This document shows, one piece after another, positions 1 to 8,082 of a stretch of 49,601 bases of DNA. The stretch lies in NCBI RefSeq assembly GCF_001565895.1, contig NZ_LSNE01000006.1, forward strand, positions 75,803-125,403. The letters are read 5' to 3'. This stretch comes from Paraglaciecola hydrolytica (GTDB taxonomy: Bacteria; Pseudomonadota; Gammaproteobacteria; Enterobacterales; Alteromonadaceae). Under the pieces are notes generated by a model. It made no database searches. It saw only the letters and a list, made by a program, of their open reading frames with translations, and was not told where the DNA came from. Made by a program: the position numbers and the translations under genes. Position 1 is the first letter of the stretch, and each line of letters starts with the position of its first letter.

Positions 1-11
1 ATATTCACTTA

Positions 12-506
12 ATGACAGCAGTTTTCTCAATGACTCAAGACGATCTTCCGGTGCCAGACATTCAATCCGCTCCTGAAAAAGGTTTACTCTTTGCTAAAAA
101 GAACAAGGTATCGGTGTGGGCTTCACAACATCCTTATGCCGATATTCCTGATGAGTATTTTGAAGAGATCTTTTTCAAAAATAATACCCGGGCCAAAAAT
201 CGCTGGTCAGAAAATTACCTTATCCGCTATTTTGTGCCGGATAATATGGAAACCAATGGTGCCCACGAAGGCACGATTGATATCCAAACGGCGGCGGGCC
301 AGTGTTCTTGTTCAAGCTCGTTTATGGTCAATCTGCTGAGTAAAGCGAAAAAAAATAACATGCAGCAAGTGAGCTGGGTTATTTTACTTTTTGAATACGA
401 ATACAGTGCTAAATTGAGTGGTGTCGCGCAAGATGAATACACCACTTTTCTGGGGGCCTTTAACTACGATGCCGACAGTGACAGTTTGTTGGGGGAAGCA
501 GAGTAA
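12..506 (+). CDS. Imm22-like (DUF4284) protein, possible immunity protein
   Basis: Cytosolic protein of 164 residues with no signal peptide or membrane segment. The motif KVSVWASQHPY near residue 32, followed by an acidic stretch, a central WSENYLIRYF segment and a late VILLFEYEY strand, resembles the Imm22 (DUF4284) family. Members of that family are found as immunity proteins of polymorphic toxin systems and as stand-alone proteins. The first ATG lies 12 bases from the window edge with no clear ribosome-binding site; a second ATG at 30 is an alternative start. No toxin gene is visible, but the upstream side is outside the window. The family call rests on motif memory and is moderate; a role in immunity is inference only. 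Confidence 0.5.
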   Translation: MTAVFSMTQDDLPVPDIQSAPEKGLLFAKKNKVSVWASQHPYADIPDEYFEEIFFKNNTRAKNRWSENYLIRYFVPDNMETNGAHEGTIDIQTAAGQCSCSSSFMVNLLSKAKKNNMQQVSWVILLFEYEYSAKLSGVAQDEYTTFLGAFNYDADSDSLLGEAE

Positions 507-508
507 CT

Positions 509-570
509 TATATCAATTCCATTAAATAAATTCTCACTGAGTGCACATTTATTTAGTGGAGTTGGTATTA
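509..570. repeat. Long imperfect palindrome, MITE/REP-like or bidirectional terminator
   Basis: The left arm at 511-531 and the right arm at 547-567 are near-perfect inverted copies, with only a few mismatches. The arms are rich in TTAAATAAAT-type sequence, and the 15-base centre (532-546) itself contains the small palindrome CACTGAGTG. The element lies between the convergent ends of the Imm22-like gene and the rubredoxin gene. Either a transcription terminator acting in both directions or a dispersed miniature repeat would fit. No second copy was noticed in this window. Confidence 0.5.
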
Positions 571-600
571 ATTAAGCTTGGGTATATCTTAGGCAAAATC

Positions 601-777
601 TTAATTAACTAACTCAAAATCAGATTTTGACGCCGAACAGTCTGGGCATGTCCAGTCGTCTGGGATATCTGCAAAACGAGTTCCTGCGGGTATGCCTTCA
701 TCCGGAAAACCAAGGGCTTCATCGTAAATTAAGCCACAAGTAATACAGCAATATTGGTGATAGCTTGGTTCTGGCAT
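601..777 (-). CDS. Rubredoxin (AlkG2-like)
   Basis: Small iron protein of 58 residues that would carry electrons from a rubredoxin reductase to the alkane hydroxylase. It has the two cysteine knuckles, CITCGLIYDE and CPDCSASKSDF, with the usual GIPAGTRFADIPDDWTC between them, so all four iron ligands are present. The second knuckle has no extra residue, which is typical of the AlkG2 type able to transfer electrons to AlkB. The ATG at 777 is preferred over the one at 798 because 798 would overlap the upstream rubredoxin and only the 777 site follows a GAGAAG-like ribosome-binding site. It is the last gene of the alkB-rubredoxin-rubredoxin operon. No rubredoxin reductase lies in the window. Confidence 0.9.
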   Translation of the reverse strand: MPEPSYHQYCCITCGLIYDEALGFPDEGIPAGTRFADIPDDWTCPDCSASKSDFELVN

Positions 778-787
778 GGTTTGCTTC

Positions 788-961
788 TCACTTATCATCG
801 GCTATTGCAATAAAATCGGGTTTTTCTGTGACAAAACAATCGGGACACGGAAAGTCCTCAGGGATCTTTGCCCACAAGGTGCCCGCAGGATAACCTTCGT
901 GGGCTGCACCTTTATTTTCGTCATAAATATAAGCGCAGTCAGGGCACTCAAATTTTGCCAT
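788..961 (-). CDS. Second rubredoxin (AlkG1-like), 57 residues
   Basis: A short gene read directly from the sequence. It starts with MAKFECPDCAYIYDE and contains the second knuckle CPDCFVTEKPDF, so both CxxC iron-binding pairs are present. The residue following the first pair is Ala rather than Gly. The second knuckle has one more residue before the DF than its neighbour, a feature of AlkG1-type rubredoxins, which usually cannot replace AlkG2 in alkane hydroxylation. The ATG follows GGAGAAC at good spacing. The gene begins 45 bases after alkB and ends 10 bases before the next rubredoxin start, so the three are surely co-transcribed. Its separate function is unknown. Confidence 0.88.
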   Translation of the reverse strand: MAKFECPDCAYIYDENKGAAHEGYPAGTLWAKIPEDFPCPDCFVTEKPDFIAIADDK

Positions 962-1006
962 CTTTGTTCTCCATTAATCCCAGTCAATTGCACTGCGCCC
1001 TGCCTT

Positions 1007-2212
1007 TTATTGCGCTATACGATGATAACGTCTGAATCTGTCGTCTTTTGCTTGTGGATCCATATTGACTTTATGCATATCACCTTGCGCCCAGTCGGCT
1101 ATTTTAGGATCCATGATGGAAAACCAGATGTTGGGAAATAAGGCTAAAATATACATCCATGGATAACCCGCATGTAGCTTGGGCACATTATTGTAATCAC
1201 GCAGCACTTGATAGGCGCGAGTAGGGTGGGCGTGATGATCCGAATGGCGTTGTAAATGCAAGAGGAAAAGGTTGGATACCTTATGATTACTGTTCCACGA
1301 GTGCTGCGGTTTGCAGCGTTCATAACGACCACTCGCCTCTTTTTGGCGTAACAAACCATAGTGCTCAATATAGTTTGCAGAGCTTAAAGCCCAATAACCG
1401 TACGCTGCCACAATTGCCAAAAATGGGATCATCAGGGGGCCAAAAAAGGCTATCAATAAAACATAGGCGGTGAGGGTAATTAATGCAGTTTGAATAATTT
1501 CATTGTGCACTGACCATGGAGATTTACCAAGGCGTTGTAACCGTGCTGCTTCCAGTGCTCGAGCGCGACGAAAAGCACCTGGTATTTCACGTTGCGCAAA
1601 TTTGTAGATGGATTCACCCATGCGTGATGACGCGGGATCCTCTGGCGTTGCTACGTCTTTATGATGGCCTTTGTTATGTTCAATCACAAAGTGGCCATAA
1701 CCACTTAAGGCAAGGGCTAGTTGTGCGGCCAATTGCTGAGCGTTGTCATTTACCTTATGACCCAACTCATGGCCAAGGTTTACCCCCGTTGCTGCCATAA
1801 TTCCCGCGCTTAAGGCCGCGCCTAAAAAACTAAACCACGACCACTCATAATGAGTAATTACATAGGCTAAAACGATGACGGATAGCCACAACAGTGGCAC
1901 CGCGATGAACAATATAATTTTGTAATAGGCCTGATTTTTAATCTCTTCAACCATGGCTTCACTGGGATTGGACTCATCATCACCAAAAACCTTGTCGAGC
2001 AGGGTAATACCGGCATAGATAAAAATAAAAGGTAACCACAACCATAAGCCCTGGTTGTTTGTTACGGCAAAATAGGCTGACAACAAAGGCAAAAGAAGCA
2101 CAACCAGTGAGAGTGCATAACAGTATTTTTTGCTGGTAAGCCAGGTTGAATTATCTGCTGGGCTATTAGCGCGGGCGGTGGCCAGCATATTGGGTTCAAA
2201 CTTATTTGCCAT
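1007..2212 (-). CDS. alkB: Alkane 1-monooxygenase AlkB
   Basis: Integral membrane di-iron enzyme that hydroxylates the terminal carbon of medium-chain n-alkanes, using electrons from rubredoxin. At 401 residues it has the usual length. All diagnostic histidine motifs are present: HELGHK at 148-153, EHNKGHHK at 178-185, NYIEHYGLLR at 280-289 and LQRHSDHHAHP at 320-330. Hydrophobic segments near 35-50, 58-72, 98-120, 128-145 and 245-275 fit the six-helix topology. The ATG at 2212 has only a weak AAAGAA-type ribosome-binding site. Two rubredoxin genes follow closely, and an AraC-type regulator gene lies upstream on the same strand. Identification is very secure; the chain-length range cannot be read from sequence alone. 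Confidence 0.97.
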   Translation of the reverse strand: MANKFEPNMLATARANSPADNSTWLTSKKYCYALSLVVLLLPLLSAYFAVTNNQGLWLWLPFIFIYAGITLLDKVFGDDESNPSEAMVEEIKNQAYYKIILFIAVPLLWLSVIVLAYVITHYEWSWFSFLGAALSAGIMAATGVNLGHELGHKVNDNAQQLAAQLALALSGYGHFVIEHNKGHHKDVATPEDPASSRMGESIYKFAQREIPGAFRRARALEAARLQRLGKSPWSVHNEIIQTALITLTAYVLLIAFFGPLMIPFLAIVAAYGYWALSSANYIEHYGLLRQKEASGRYERCKPQHSWNSNHKVSNLFLLHLQRHSDHHAHPTRAYQVLRDYNNVPKLHAGYPWMYILALFPNIWFSIMDPKIADWAQGDMHKVNMDPQAKDDRFRRYHRIAQ

Positions 2213-2259
2213 AATGTTTCTTTGCTCACCAACAGATTGTGGTTATTGAATGAGCGCAA

Positions 2260-2292
2260 ATCATATCCACTTTGCCATGCCAACAACATGGC
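2260..2292 (-). promoter_or_regulatory. Possible alkB promoter/operator
   Basis: In the 152-base gap upstream of alkB, the minus strand reads TTGTTG (2286-2281), 15 bases, then TATGAT (2265-2260), a reasonable but short-spaced sigma-70 promoter. Overlapping its -35 region is the dyad GCCATG-N7-CATGGC (2274-2292), a possible site for an activator such as the adjacent AraC-type protein. The assignment is suggestive only. Confidence 0.25.
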
Positions 2293-2364
2293 CTTTAGTG
2301 CCAAGCTTTGGTCAATTAGTGTCATGCTTAAAAAGAGTTTATAAGGTGTTATTTGTGTAGGAGA

Positions 2365-3360
2365 TTATTGTTGGTGCTGTTCGCGGTAAACACCTGGAGA
2401 GCATGTAAACCAGCGTTTGAAGGTACGGCTAAAATTGGATACATCTTCATATCCCAACTGTAAGGCAATAACCTCAATTTTTTGATTGGTTTGGATTAAT
2501 AAACGACAGGCGTCACGTTTTTTTAATGCTTCGATAATATTTTTGAACGACGTGTTTTCTTGCCGCAGTTTTCGAATGAGGGTGCTTTTTGAAAGCTTGA
2601 GTTTGTGGGCAGCTTCCTCAATCGTGAGTTGGTAGCAGCGAGAGCTCTCGACCAGATGAATAATCTTCTCCTCGTTTGTATGTTGTTGAGCTAATCGCAG
2701 TAGCTCAACTTCACATTGTTCTTGTGCCATGTTCACGGAATGCGGATCTCCTGCTAAACACTTAATCGCCAGCCACGCTACTGGCAGGCGTATTCTCGCT
2801 ACTGGCGCAGAAAATTGAATATTCGGCCCTAAAAATAGTGGGTATTTATCTCGCCAAGCCGGTGCTTCGTAGGGCAACTCAATTAAACACTCATTAACCA
2901 AATTGCCAATGGCAAAACGAATAAAGTTATGCAGCATCTTGATGACTCCTTCATACAAGACAACTTCTACCGGCGACCAATCACCCGAGGGAGTAATCGA
3001 AAGATAAATATAGTCACCTTGACTGCTGAGGCTAAAATCTACAATTTGTGAACGGGTGGGGTAAAACTTAACGACAAAATCGAGGCATTGCTTAAAATCT
3101 TGGGCATGAGAAAGTCCAAAACCCAAGTGCCCATGGCTAGATACCGAAATACTATCAGCCACTTCTAAACCTAAGCACCGCGGCATGCCTTGTTCAAGCA
3201 TAAGAGCAATAAGTGATTTGACGTCTGCTAAAGGAATGTAATGCTCAGGCGCATCCAGTTTGGAATGGGGGCGAACGTGCTGCAAGTTTACATTGTGCTC
3301 CTGCGCATAACGTAAAAAATGGTTCCAATAGGTCACTGAAATTAAGTGTTCCGAGGGCAT
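2365..3360 (-). CDS. AraC-family transcriptional regulator, likely of alkB
   Basis: DNA-binding activator of 331 residues. The N-terminal two thirds resembles the arabinose-binding-like effector domain found in OruR-type regulators. The C-terminal 100 residues form the paired helix-turn-helix AraC domain, seen in IEEAAHKLKLSKSTLIRKL and the signature ending LGYEDVSNFSRTFKRWFT. The frame is open to a TTG at 3399, but the ATG at 3360, preceded by GAGTG, matches the family start better. It lies on the same strand as and 152 bases upstream of alkB; AraC-type activators often neighbour alkB in marine gammaproteobacteria, so control of alkane oxidation is the likely role. The effector is not known. 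Confidence 0.88.
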   Translation of the reverse strand: MPSEHLISVTYWNHFLRYAQEHNVNLQHVRPHSKLDAPEHYIPLADVKSLIALMLEQGMPRCLGLEVADSISVSSHGHLGFGLSHAQDFKQCLDFVVKFYPTRSQIVDFSLSSQGDYIYLSITPSGDWSPVEVVLYEGVIKMLHNFIRFAIGNLVNECLIELPYEAPAWRDKYPLFLGPNIQFSAPVARIRLPVAWLAIKCLAGDPHSVNMAQEQCEVELLRLAQQHTNEEKIIHLVESSRCYQLTIEEAAHKLKLSKSTLIRKLRQENTSFKNIIEALKKRDACRLLIQTNQKIEVIALQLGYEDVSNFSRTFKRWFTCSPGVYREQHQQ

Positions 3361-3462
3361 CAAACACTCTACTCTTTGGTTTTTTATATGGATAGCCAAT
3401 CTTAATGGCCAGCTGTTTTATTAGCAATCACGCATCAATGGCAAGCGCGCTCTAGCGACAAC

Positions 3463-4866
3463 TCATGTTTCAGGTAATGACGAATTGACAGCGTTAAGCT
3501 GTATAATTTTAATATTCAAAAACGCAAATATCAGCGCGATAAGCGGATTCATGAGGTTAAAAAAACAATAAGGTAAATACGCGACAGTTGTCACAGCAAG
3601 AGTGCCGGCCATATACACACCGCAGGCGTTCCAGGGGATCAAAGGCGAAGAGAGTGTGCCGGCATCTTCTAGGGTGCGCGACAAATTAACATTGGCGAGT
3701 TGGCGTTTGTTGTATTCTGACTTCCACATATGCCCAGGTAAGACCAAAGACATATACTGATCGCCAGTCACAATATTCACACCTAAACAAGTGGCCATGG
3801 TGGAGGCAATAAGCGAGCCGGTAGAGTGCACAGCCTTGAGCATAAGGCGCATCAGAACAGCGATGTAACCAATTTTTTCTAGCACACCTGTCATCATCAT
3901 CGAGGCAATCACTAACCACACCATGGATACCATAGAGGCCATGCCGCCCCGTGATAACAAGAGGTCAACGTCGGCATTTTGAGTGCTGATGTTAAAACCA
4001 TCAAATAGCACTAACCAAAACGCTTTGATGACATGACTCACTTTGCTATCACCGGCAAAGGTAAGCAAAGCGTCGTATTGAAATATCAGACTAAATACAC
4101 AAGCCAACAGCGATACCCCCATGATAGCGACAAAAGCCGGCACTCTTTTAAGCGCTAGCCACAACAGTAAGGCCATAGGGATTAAATTGATGGGCGAAAT
4201 TACAAAATGTTGATCTAAGGTTTGCACAAAAGCCACTATGCCAGCTTGGCTGCCAGCGCTGATGGGGGCGTTTAAGCCAATGATTAAAAAGCCCATTACG
4301 GCGAGTATAAAACTGGGGATAGAAACCCAGGCCATATGGCGGATATGCTCAAATAATTCACTACCGGCAATCGCTGGCGCTAAGTTGGTGGTTTCGGACA
4401 GTGGCGACATTTTATCGCCAAAATACGCACCCGAAATAATCGCCCCTGCAGTGATTTCGGGTGATAGATTAAAGCCATAAGATACACCAATTAAGGCCAC
4501 GCCAATGGTGGCTGCGGTAGTCCACGAGCTGCCGATGCAGGTTGCCACCAAAGCACAAATTAAGCAGGTTAGGGGGTAAAAATAAGTGGGTGATAAGATG
4601 TTAAGACCATAATACAGCAGACTAGGTACAGCACCGGACAACATAAAACTGCCAATTAAGGCACCGATAGATAAAAATATCAGGATGGGACCAACGATTT
4701 TAGTTGATGAGTGGATAATGCTTTGTTCTATCTGAGCCCAGCTCAGGCCATTTTTAAGGCCCACTAAAGCGGCAAGAAAACCAATCATCATCATGGCAAC
4801 TTGGGTGGCCCCCATCAGCGCATCACTGCCAAATATGCCTATCACAACACCCATTAAACTGAGCAA
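3463..4866 (-). CDS. NhaC-family Na+/H+ antiporter
   Basis: Integral membrane antiporter of at least 467 residues with about 11-12 hydrophobic segments. Motifs typical of NhaC are visible, including a GSSWTTAATIGVALIG segment near 110 and the GAYFGDKMSPLSETTNLAP loop near 145. The only canonical start giving this frame is TTG at 4866, which lacks a ribosome-binding site. The reading frame continues upstream for 30 codons to a stop at 4959, and that stretch encodes a hydrophobic run (FDAILVSVILLSLMG) that aligns with the normal NhaC N-terminus. A good AAGGGGAAG ribosome-binding site stands just before an in-frame ATC at 4938, so translation may begin there. It is downstream of the FAD oxidoreductase gene on the same strand. 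The transported solute is not proven. Confidence 0.85.
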   Translation of the reverse strand: MLSLMGVVIGIFGSDALMGATQVAMMMIGFLAALVGLKNGLSWAQIEQSIIHSSTKIVGPILIFLSIGALIGSFMLSGAVPSLLYYGLNILSPTYFYPLTCLICALVATCIGSSWTTAATIGVALIGVSYGFNLSPEITAGAIISGAYFGDKMSPLSETTNLAPAIAGSELFEHIRHMAWVSIPSFILAVMGFLIIGLNAPISAGSQAGIVAFVQTLDQHFVISPINLIPMALLLWLALKRVPAFVAIMGVSLLACVFSLIFQYDALLTFAGDSKVSHVIKAFWLVLFDGFNISTQNADVDLLLSRGGMASMVSMVWLVIASMMMTGVLEKIGYIAVLMRLMLKAVHSTGSLIASTMATCLGVNIVTGDQYMSLVLPGHMWKSEYNKRQLANVNLSRTLEDAGTLSSPLIPWNACGVYMAGTLAVTTVAYLPYCFFNLMNPLIALIFAFLNIKIIQLNAVNSSLPET

Positions 4867-4963
4867 AATTACGCTGACCAGTATGGCATCAAAACGGCTT
4901 AGGGGCTGACTGGCGGTGCTGGCATTAACTGGCTCGATACGCTTCCCCTTTACTTTTTATAGC

Positions 4964-6535
4964 TTAGTTATCCTTGATGATTTCTCGCGCTGCATTATGC
5001 CCCGGAGCGCCGGTTACACCGCCACCGGGATGGGTGCCAGCACCACACATATACAATCCTTTGATGGGCGACCGATAGTTGCCATGGCCTAACATGGGCC
5101 GTGTACTAAACATCTGATCCAAGCTGATATTGCCATGCATAATGTCACCTTTAGTAAGCCCGAATACCCGTTCGAGATCAAGGGGGCTTAATACCTGGCG
5201 GCCAAGCACAGACTGTTTAAAGCCTGGTGCAAATTTATCAACCGTGTCGATGATTAAGTCGGCTGCGGTTTCGCGGTGAAGATCCCAGTCGGTATCGGCA
5301 TCAAACTGCTGGCAGAATAAACTGGCGACATGCTGACCGACTGGCGCTAAGGTGTCGTCAAGGGTAGAAGGAATAAGCATTTCGACAATAGGCGCTTTAG
5401 ACCAACCGTGCTCTCGTGAATCTCGATAACTTTGATCAAGGTAGGCACAAGTGGCACCCACAATAATACCGCCGGTGAGATGCGCTTGTGTGGCACGCTC
5501 TTGTGTGGCTAAACAAGTAAATTTAGGCAGTTCACTTAAAGCGACATTCATCCGAAAAGTGCCTGAGCCATTTTTATAATGTTTGATACGCCGGGCAAAA
5601 TCCTGTGGCAGATCGCTATTATCGACTAAGTGATTAAACAACAGACTGGGGTTAAGATTAGAGGCGATGATCTTGGCTTCAAGGGTTTCGCCATTTTCCA
5701 GCTGTACACCATAAGCGCGGTTATCTTTAACTAATACTTTTTTGACCGCCGCATTGGTTTGGATTTCAACTCCTTTAGCCTCAGCCGATCTGGCCATGGC
5801 TTGAGTAATTGCGCCCATACCGCCAATGGCATGACCCCACACACCTTTTTCACCATTCACTTCACCAAAGGCATGGTGCATTAATACATAGGCCGAGCCC
5901 GGGGTGCGAGTATCTGCGTAGTTACCGACAATACCATCAAAGGCAAAGGCACCTTTGACGTAGGGATTTTCGAAATACAGGTCTAAAAAGTCCGAGACAC
6001 TTTTGGTAAAAATATCTAATACAATGCGCTCATCTTCGATGCTTAGTTTGCGTAGGCGATTGCCAAATTTAGCGGCTTTGAAGAGGTCTTTTATACCACC
6101 ACCCACGTTAGGTGGAGTCTCAAGTAAAAAATCACGAATAAGTTCCGCTACCATGCCCGTGTCGCGAAAGTAGCGTGCTAAATTATTTGCATCACTTTGT
6201 GAAAAACGCGCGATCTCGGCTTTTAGATTATCCGAACCCACGACAAATGCTAAAAAATCATCGTTATCGTGGGGCCATAAATTGTTGACCTTGCGATGCA
6301 CAATGTTCAAACCATAGTCATGGAGTTTTAAGTCTTTGATGACTTTAGGGTTAAGTAAACTGACGGTGTAAGAGGCTACTGAATTACGAAAGCCGGGGTG
6401 AAATTCTTCGGTAACCGCTGCGCCACCCACCACATTACGACGCTCTAGTACCCGTACTTTTTTACCTGCCATGGCAAGATAATTGGCACAGACTAAACCA
6501 TTGTGCCCGCCGCCGATGATGATCGCGTCTAACAT
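4964..6535 (-). CDS. PYROXD2/phytoene-dehydrogenase-like FAD oxidoreductase
   Basis: Flavoprotein of 523 residues in the COG1233 group (phytoene desaturase/PYROXD2-like). The N-terminus carries the dinucleotide-binding fold DAIIIGGGHNGLVCANYLA with the ERRNVVGGAA follow-up motif. The C-terminus has the FAD-closing motif GLYMCGAGTHPGGGVTGAPG. No signal peptide is present. The ATG at 6535 follows a strong AGGAG ribosome-binding site; the in-frame TTG just before it is less likely. The gene is divergent from the Rieske oxygenase, sharing a short control region with a perfect palindrome, which suggests that the two act on the same compound. Carotenoid synthesis is unlikely since no other crt gene is present. 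The substrate is unknown. Confidence 0.85.
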   Translation of the reverse strand: MLDAIIIGGGHNGLVCANYLAMAGKKVRVLERRNVVGGAAVTEEFHPGFRNSVASYTVSLLNPKVIKDLKLHDYGLNIVHRKVNNLWPHDNDDFLAFVVGSDNLKAEIARFSQSDANNLARYFRDTGMVAELIRDFLLETPPNVGGGIKDLFKAAKFGNRLRKLSIEDERIVLDIFTKSVSDFLDLYFENPYVKGAFAFDGIVGNYADTRTPGSAYVLMHHAFGEVNGEKGVWGHAIGGMGAITQAMARSAEAKGVEIQTNAAVKKVLVKDNRAYGVQLENGETLEAKIIASNLNPSLLFNHLVDNSDLPQDFARRIKHYKNGSGTFRMNVALSELPKFTCLATQERATQAHLTGGIIVGATCAYLDQSYRDSREHGWSKAPIVEMLIPSTLDDTLAPVGQHVASLFCQQFDADTDWDLHRETAADLIIDTVDKFAPGFKQSVLGRQVLSPLDLERVFGLTKGDIMHGNISLDQMFSTRPMLGHGNYRSPIKGLYMCGAGTHPGGGVTGAPGHNAAREIIKDN

Positions 6536-6563
6536 CAATACTCCTACTTAACCCAGGTGAAGA

Positions 6564-6597
6564 TTGACAGTATTGAACAGCCGTTCAATACTGTCAA
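6564..6597. promoter_or_regulatory. Perfect 15-bp-arm palindrome, BetI/TetR-type operator
   Basis: The left arm TTGACAGTATTGAAC (6564-6578) and right arm GTTCAATACTGTCAA (6583-6597) are exact reverse complements separated by AGCC. The site sits between the divergent FAD oxidoreductase (start 6535) and Rieske oxygenase (start 6629) genes. The core ATTGAAC-GTTCAAT resembles known BetI operators, and a BetI-like TetR gene is at 9161-9787. Binding by that protein is inference. Confidence 0.75.
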
Positions 6598-6628
6598 CAC
6601 TCCATCTTTAGCTGGAAAATCTGAACAC

Positions 6629-7834
6629 ATGGCGCGTTTAACCTCCGATAAAATAAGGCAATTAATCAAAGCGCAGCAGGCTGGATATTCCCTTGCACAA
6701 GTCTTTTATAAAGACCCTGATATTTATCAGGCAGAGATCAATCAGATATTTTTACAACATTGGCTGTATGCCGGGCATGTATCACAAATCCCCAAAACTG
6801 GCGACTATTTTACCTTTGAGTTTGATACTGAGTCGCTGATCGTTGTGCGTACAACCAGTGGCGAAGTTAAAGCCCACATGAATGTTTGTCGTCATCGAGG
6901 TTCGCGCATTTGCCTTGAACAAACGGGTTCACAAAAACATCTGACTTGTCCCTATCATGCGTGGAACTACAACCTCGACGGTGAATTGATAGCAGCGCGT
7001 AATATGCCTGCCGATTTTGACATGTCTGAAAATGGTCTGCATAAAGTTAATGTTGCCCTGCTTGGGGGACTGATTTTTGTGTGTTTAAGTGATAATCCGC
7101 CAAGCCTAGACCACCTTAAAAATGATCTTACAGAGGTAAAGGCGTTGTTTGGTTTTGAGCGTATGAAGCTGGCAGAAAAGAAGTCTTATCGCATACCTGC
7201 CAATTGGAAATTGGCGGTTGAAAATTATCAAGAATGTTATCATTGCGCCCCTTCGCACCCAGAGTTTGCCCAGGTTCATGCCATGGCAAAACCGCCCAAG
7301 GTATTTAAAACTGCCAAGGCTGAGTTTGCCAATGCCAATCATGGCAATCCCAAGTTTAAGCAACTTAATCACTATTTTGACTTAGCCGCAGTTGGGCAAG
7401 AAGGTTATCAATACGACCGTAACCCTTTGGTACGTGGTGCGCTAAGTGGCAGCTTAGGCGGCAAAGCTGTTGCGCCCTTACTTGGCGAAGTAAGCGACTA
7501 TGATGGCGGAGCATCGGAGCTGATGATTGGCCCCTTGAGTTACTTTTTGATTTATGACGATCACATGCTTTGTTATCGCTTTTTACCCGTCTCGATAGAC
7601 GAATGTATCTGCGAAGTATCTTGGCTGGTGAATGATTCTGCAATTGATGGCCAGGATTATCAACTCGCCCAACTCACTTGGTTATGGGACATCACTACGC
7701 AAGCAGATAAAAAGATCATCATGAATAATCAAAAAGGTGTGGATTCACGATTTTATCAAGCTGGGCGTTTGTCGGACATGGAGTATTTTCAGCAAAGCTT
7801 TTTGAATTGGTATTTACTCACCCTAAGTAAATAA
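6629..7834 (+). CDS. Rieske oxygenase alpha subunit, GbcA-like
   Basis: Oxygenase subunit of 401 residues. The Rieske [2Fe-2S] cluster is held by CRH (near residue 81) and CPYH about 18 residues later. The catalytic domain has the mononuclear iron motif ENYQECYHCAPSHPEF (two His four apart), and the C-terminal pattern LVNDSAIDGQDY followed by QKGVDSRFYQAG resembles GbcA, the glycine betaine demethylating monooxygenase. The frame is open back to a GTG at 6557, but that start would place the operator palindrome inside the gene; the ATG at 6629 gives the normal family N-terminus. A matching reductase (GbcB-like) is not in the window. The real substrate may be a betaine or another quaternary amine. 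Confidence 0.88.
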   Translation: MARLTSDKIRQLIKAQQAGYSLAQVFYKDPDIYQAEINQIFLQHWLYAGHVSQIPKTGDYFTFEFDTESLIVVRTTSGEVKAHMNVCRHRGSRICLEQTGSQKHLTCPYHAWNYNLDGELIAARNMPADFDMSENGLHKVNVALLGGLIFVCLSDNPPSLDHLKNDLTEVKALFGFERMKLAEKKSYRIPANWKLAVENYQECYHCAPSHPEFAQVHAMAKPPKVFKTAKAEFANANHGNPKFKQLNHYFDLAAVGQEGYQYDRNPLVRGALSGSLGGKAVAPLLGEVSDYDGGASELMIGPLSYFLIYDDHMLCYRFLPVSIDECICEVSWLVNDSAIDGQDYQLAQLTWLWDITTQADKKIIMNNQKGVDSRFYQAGRLSDMEYFQQSFLNWYLLTLSK

Positions 7835-8082
7835 AGCCCTGCGTAGTTCGCTAAGCAGCAAATAATTGGTATTGGAATATTCTCAATCTTCATCGGGTTT
7901 AAGACTGGCCGGTAAATCCAGTATGAGTTCAAGGGCATCTTTGCTGCTTTGTGGGGGATGTTCTCAAAAGCCTGGGATTAGCCGCGATAATGCGTAGGAT
8001 CCAAACAGCAGGTCGTTTTTTATGTACAGGTGGTGAGCGCTTTTAGTCCCATAAAACTCAATGTGGCATAAAAAACGGTGTG

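Noticed and set aside
802-993. 63-codon minus-strand frame overlapping the second rubredoxin
   Set aside because: The overlapping frame 788-961 encodes a complete rubredoxin with all four cysteines and a good ribosome-binding site; the other frame is its shadow.
4964-6535. Carotenoid phytoene desaturase (CrtI)
   Set aside because: No other crt genes are nearby, and the pairing with a Rieske oxygenase and the PYROXD2-like N-terminus point to another substrate.
6557-6628. GTG start giving the Rieske oxygenase 24 extra N-terminal residues
   Set aside because: It would place the perfect operator palindrome inside the coding region, has no ribosome-binding site, and the extra residues do not look like the family N-terminus.
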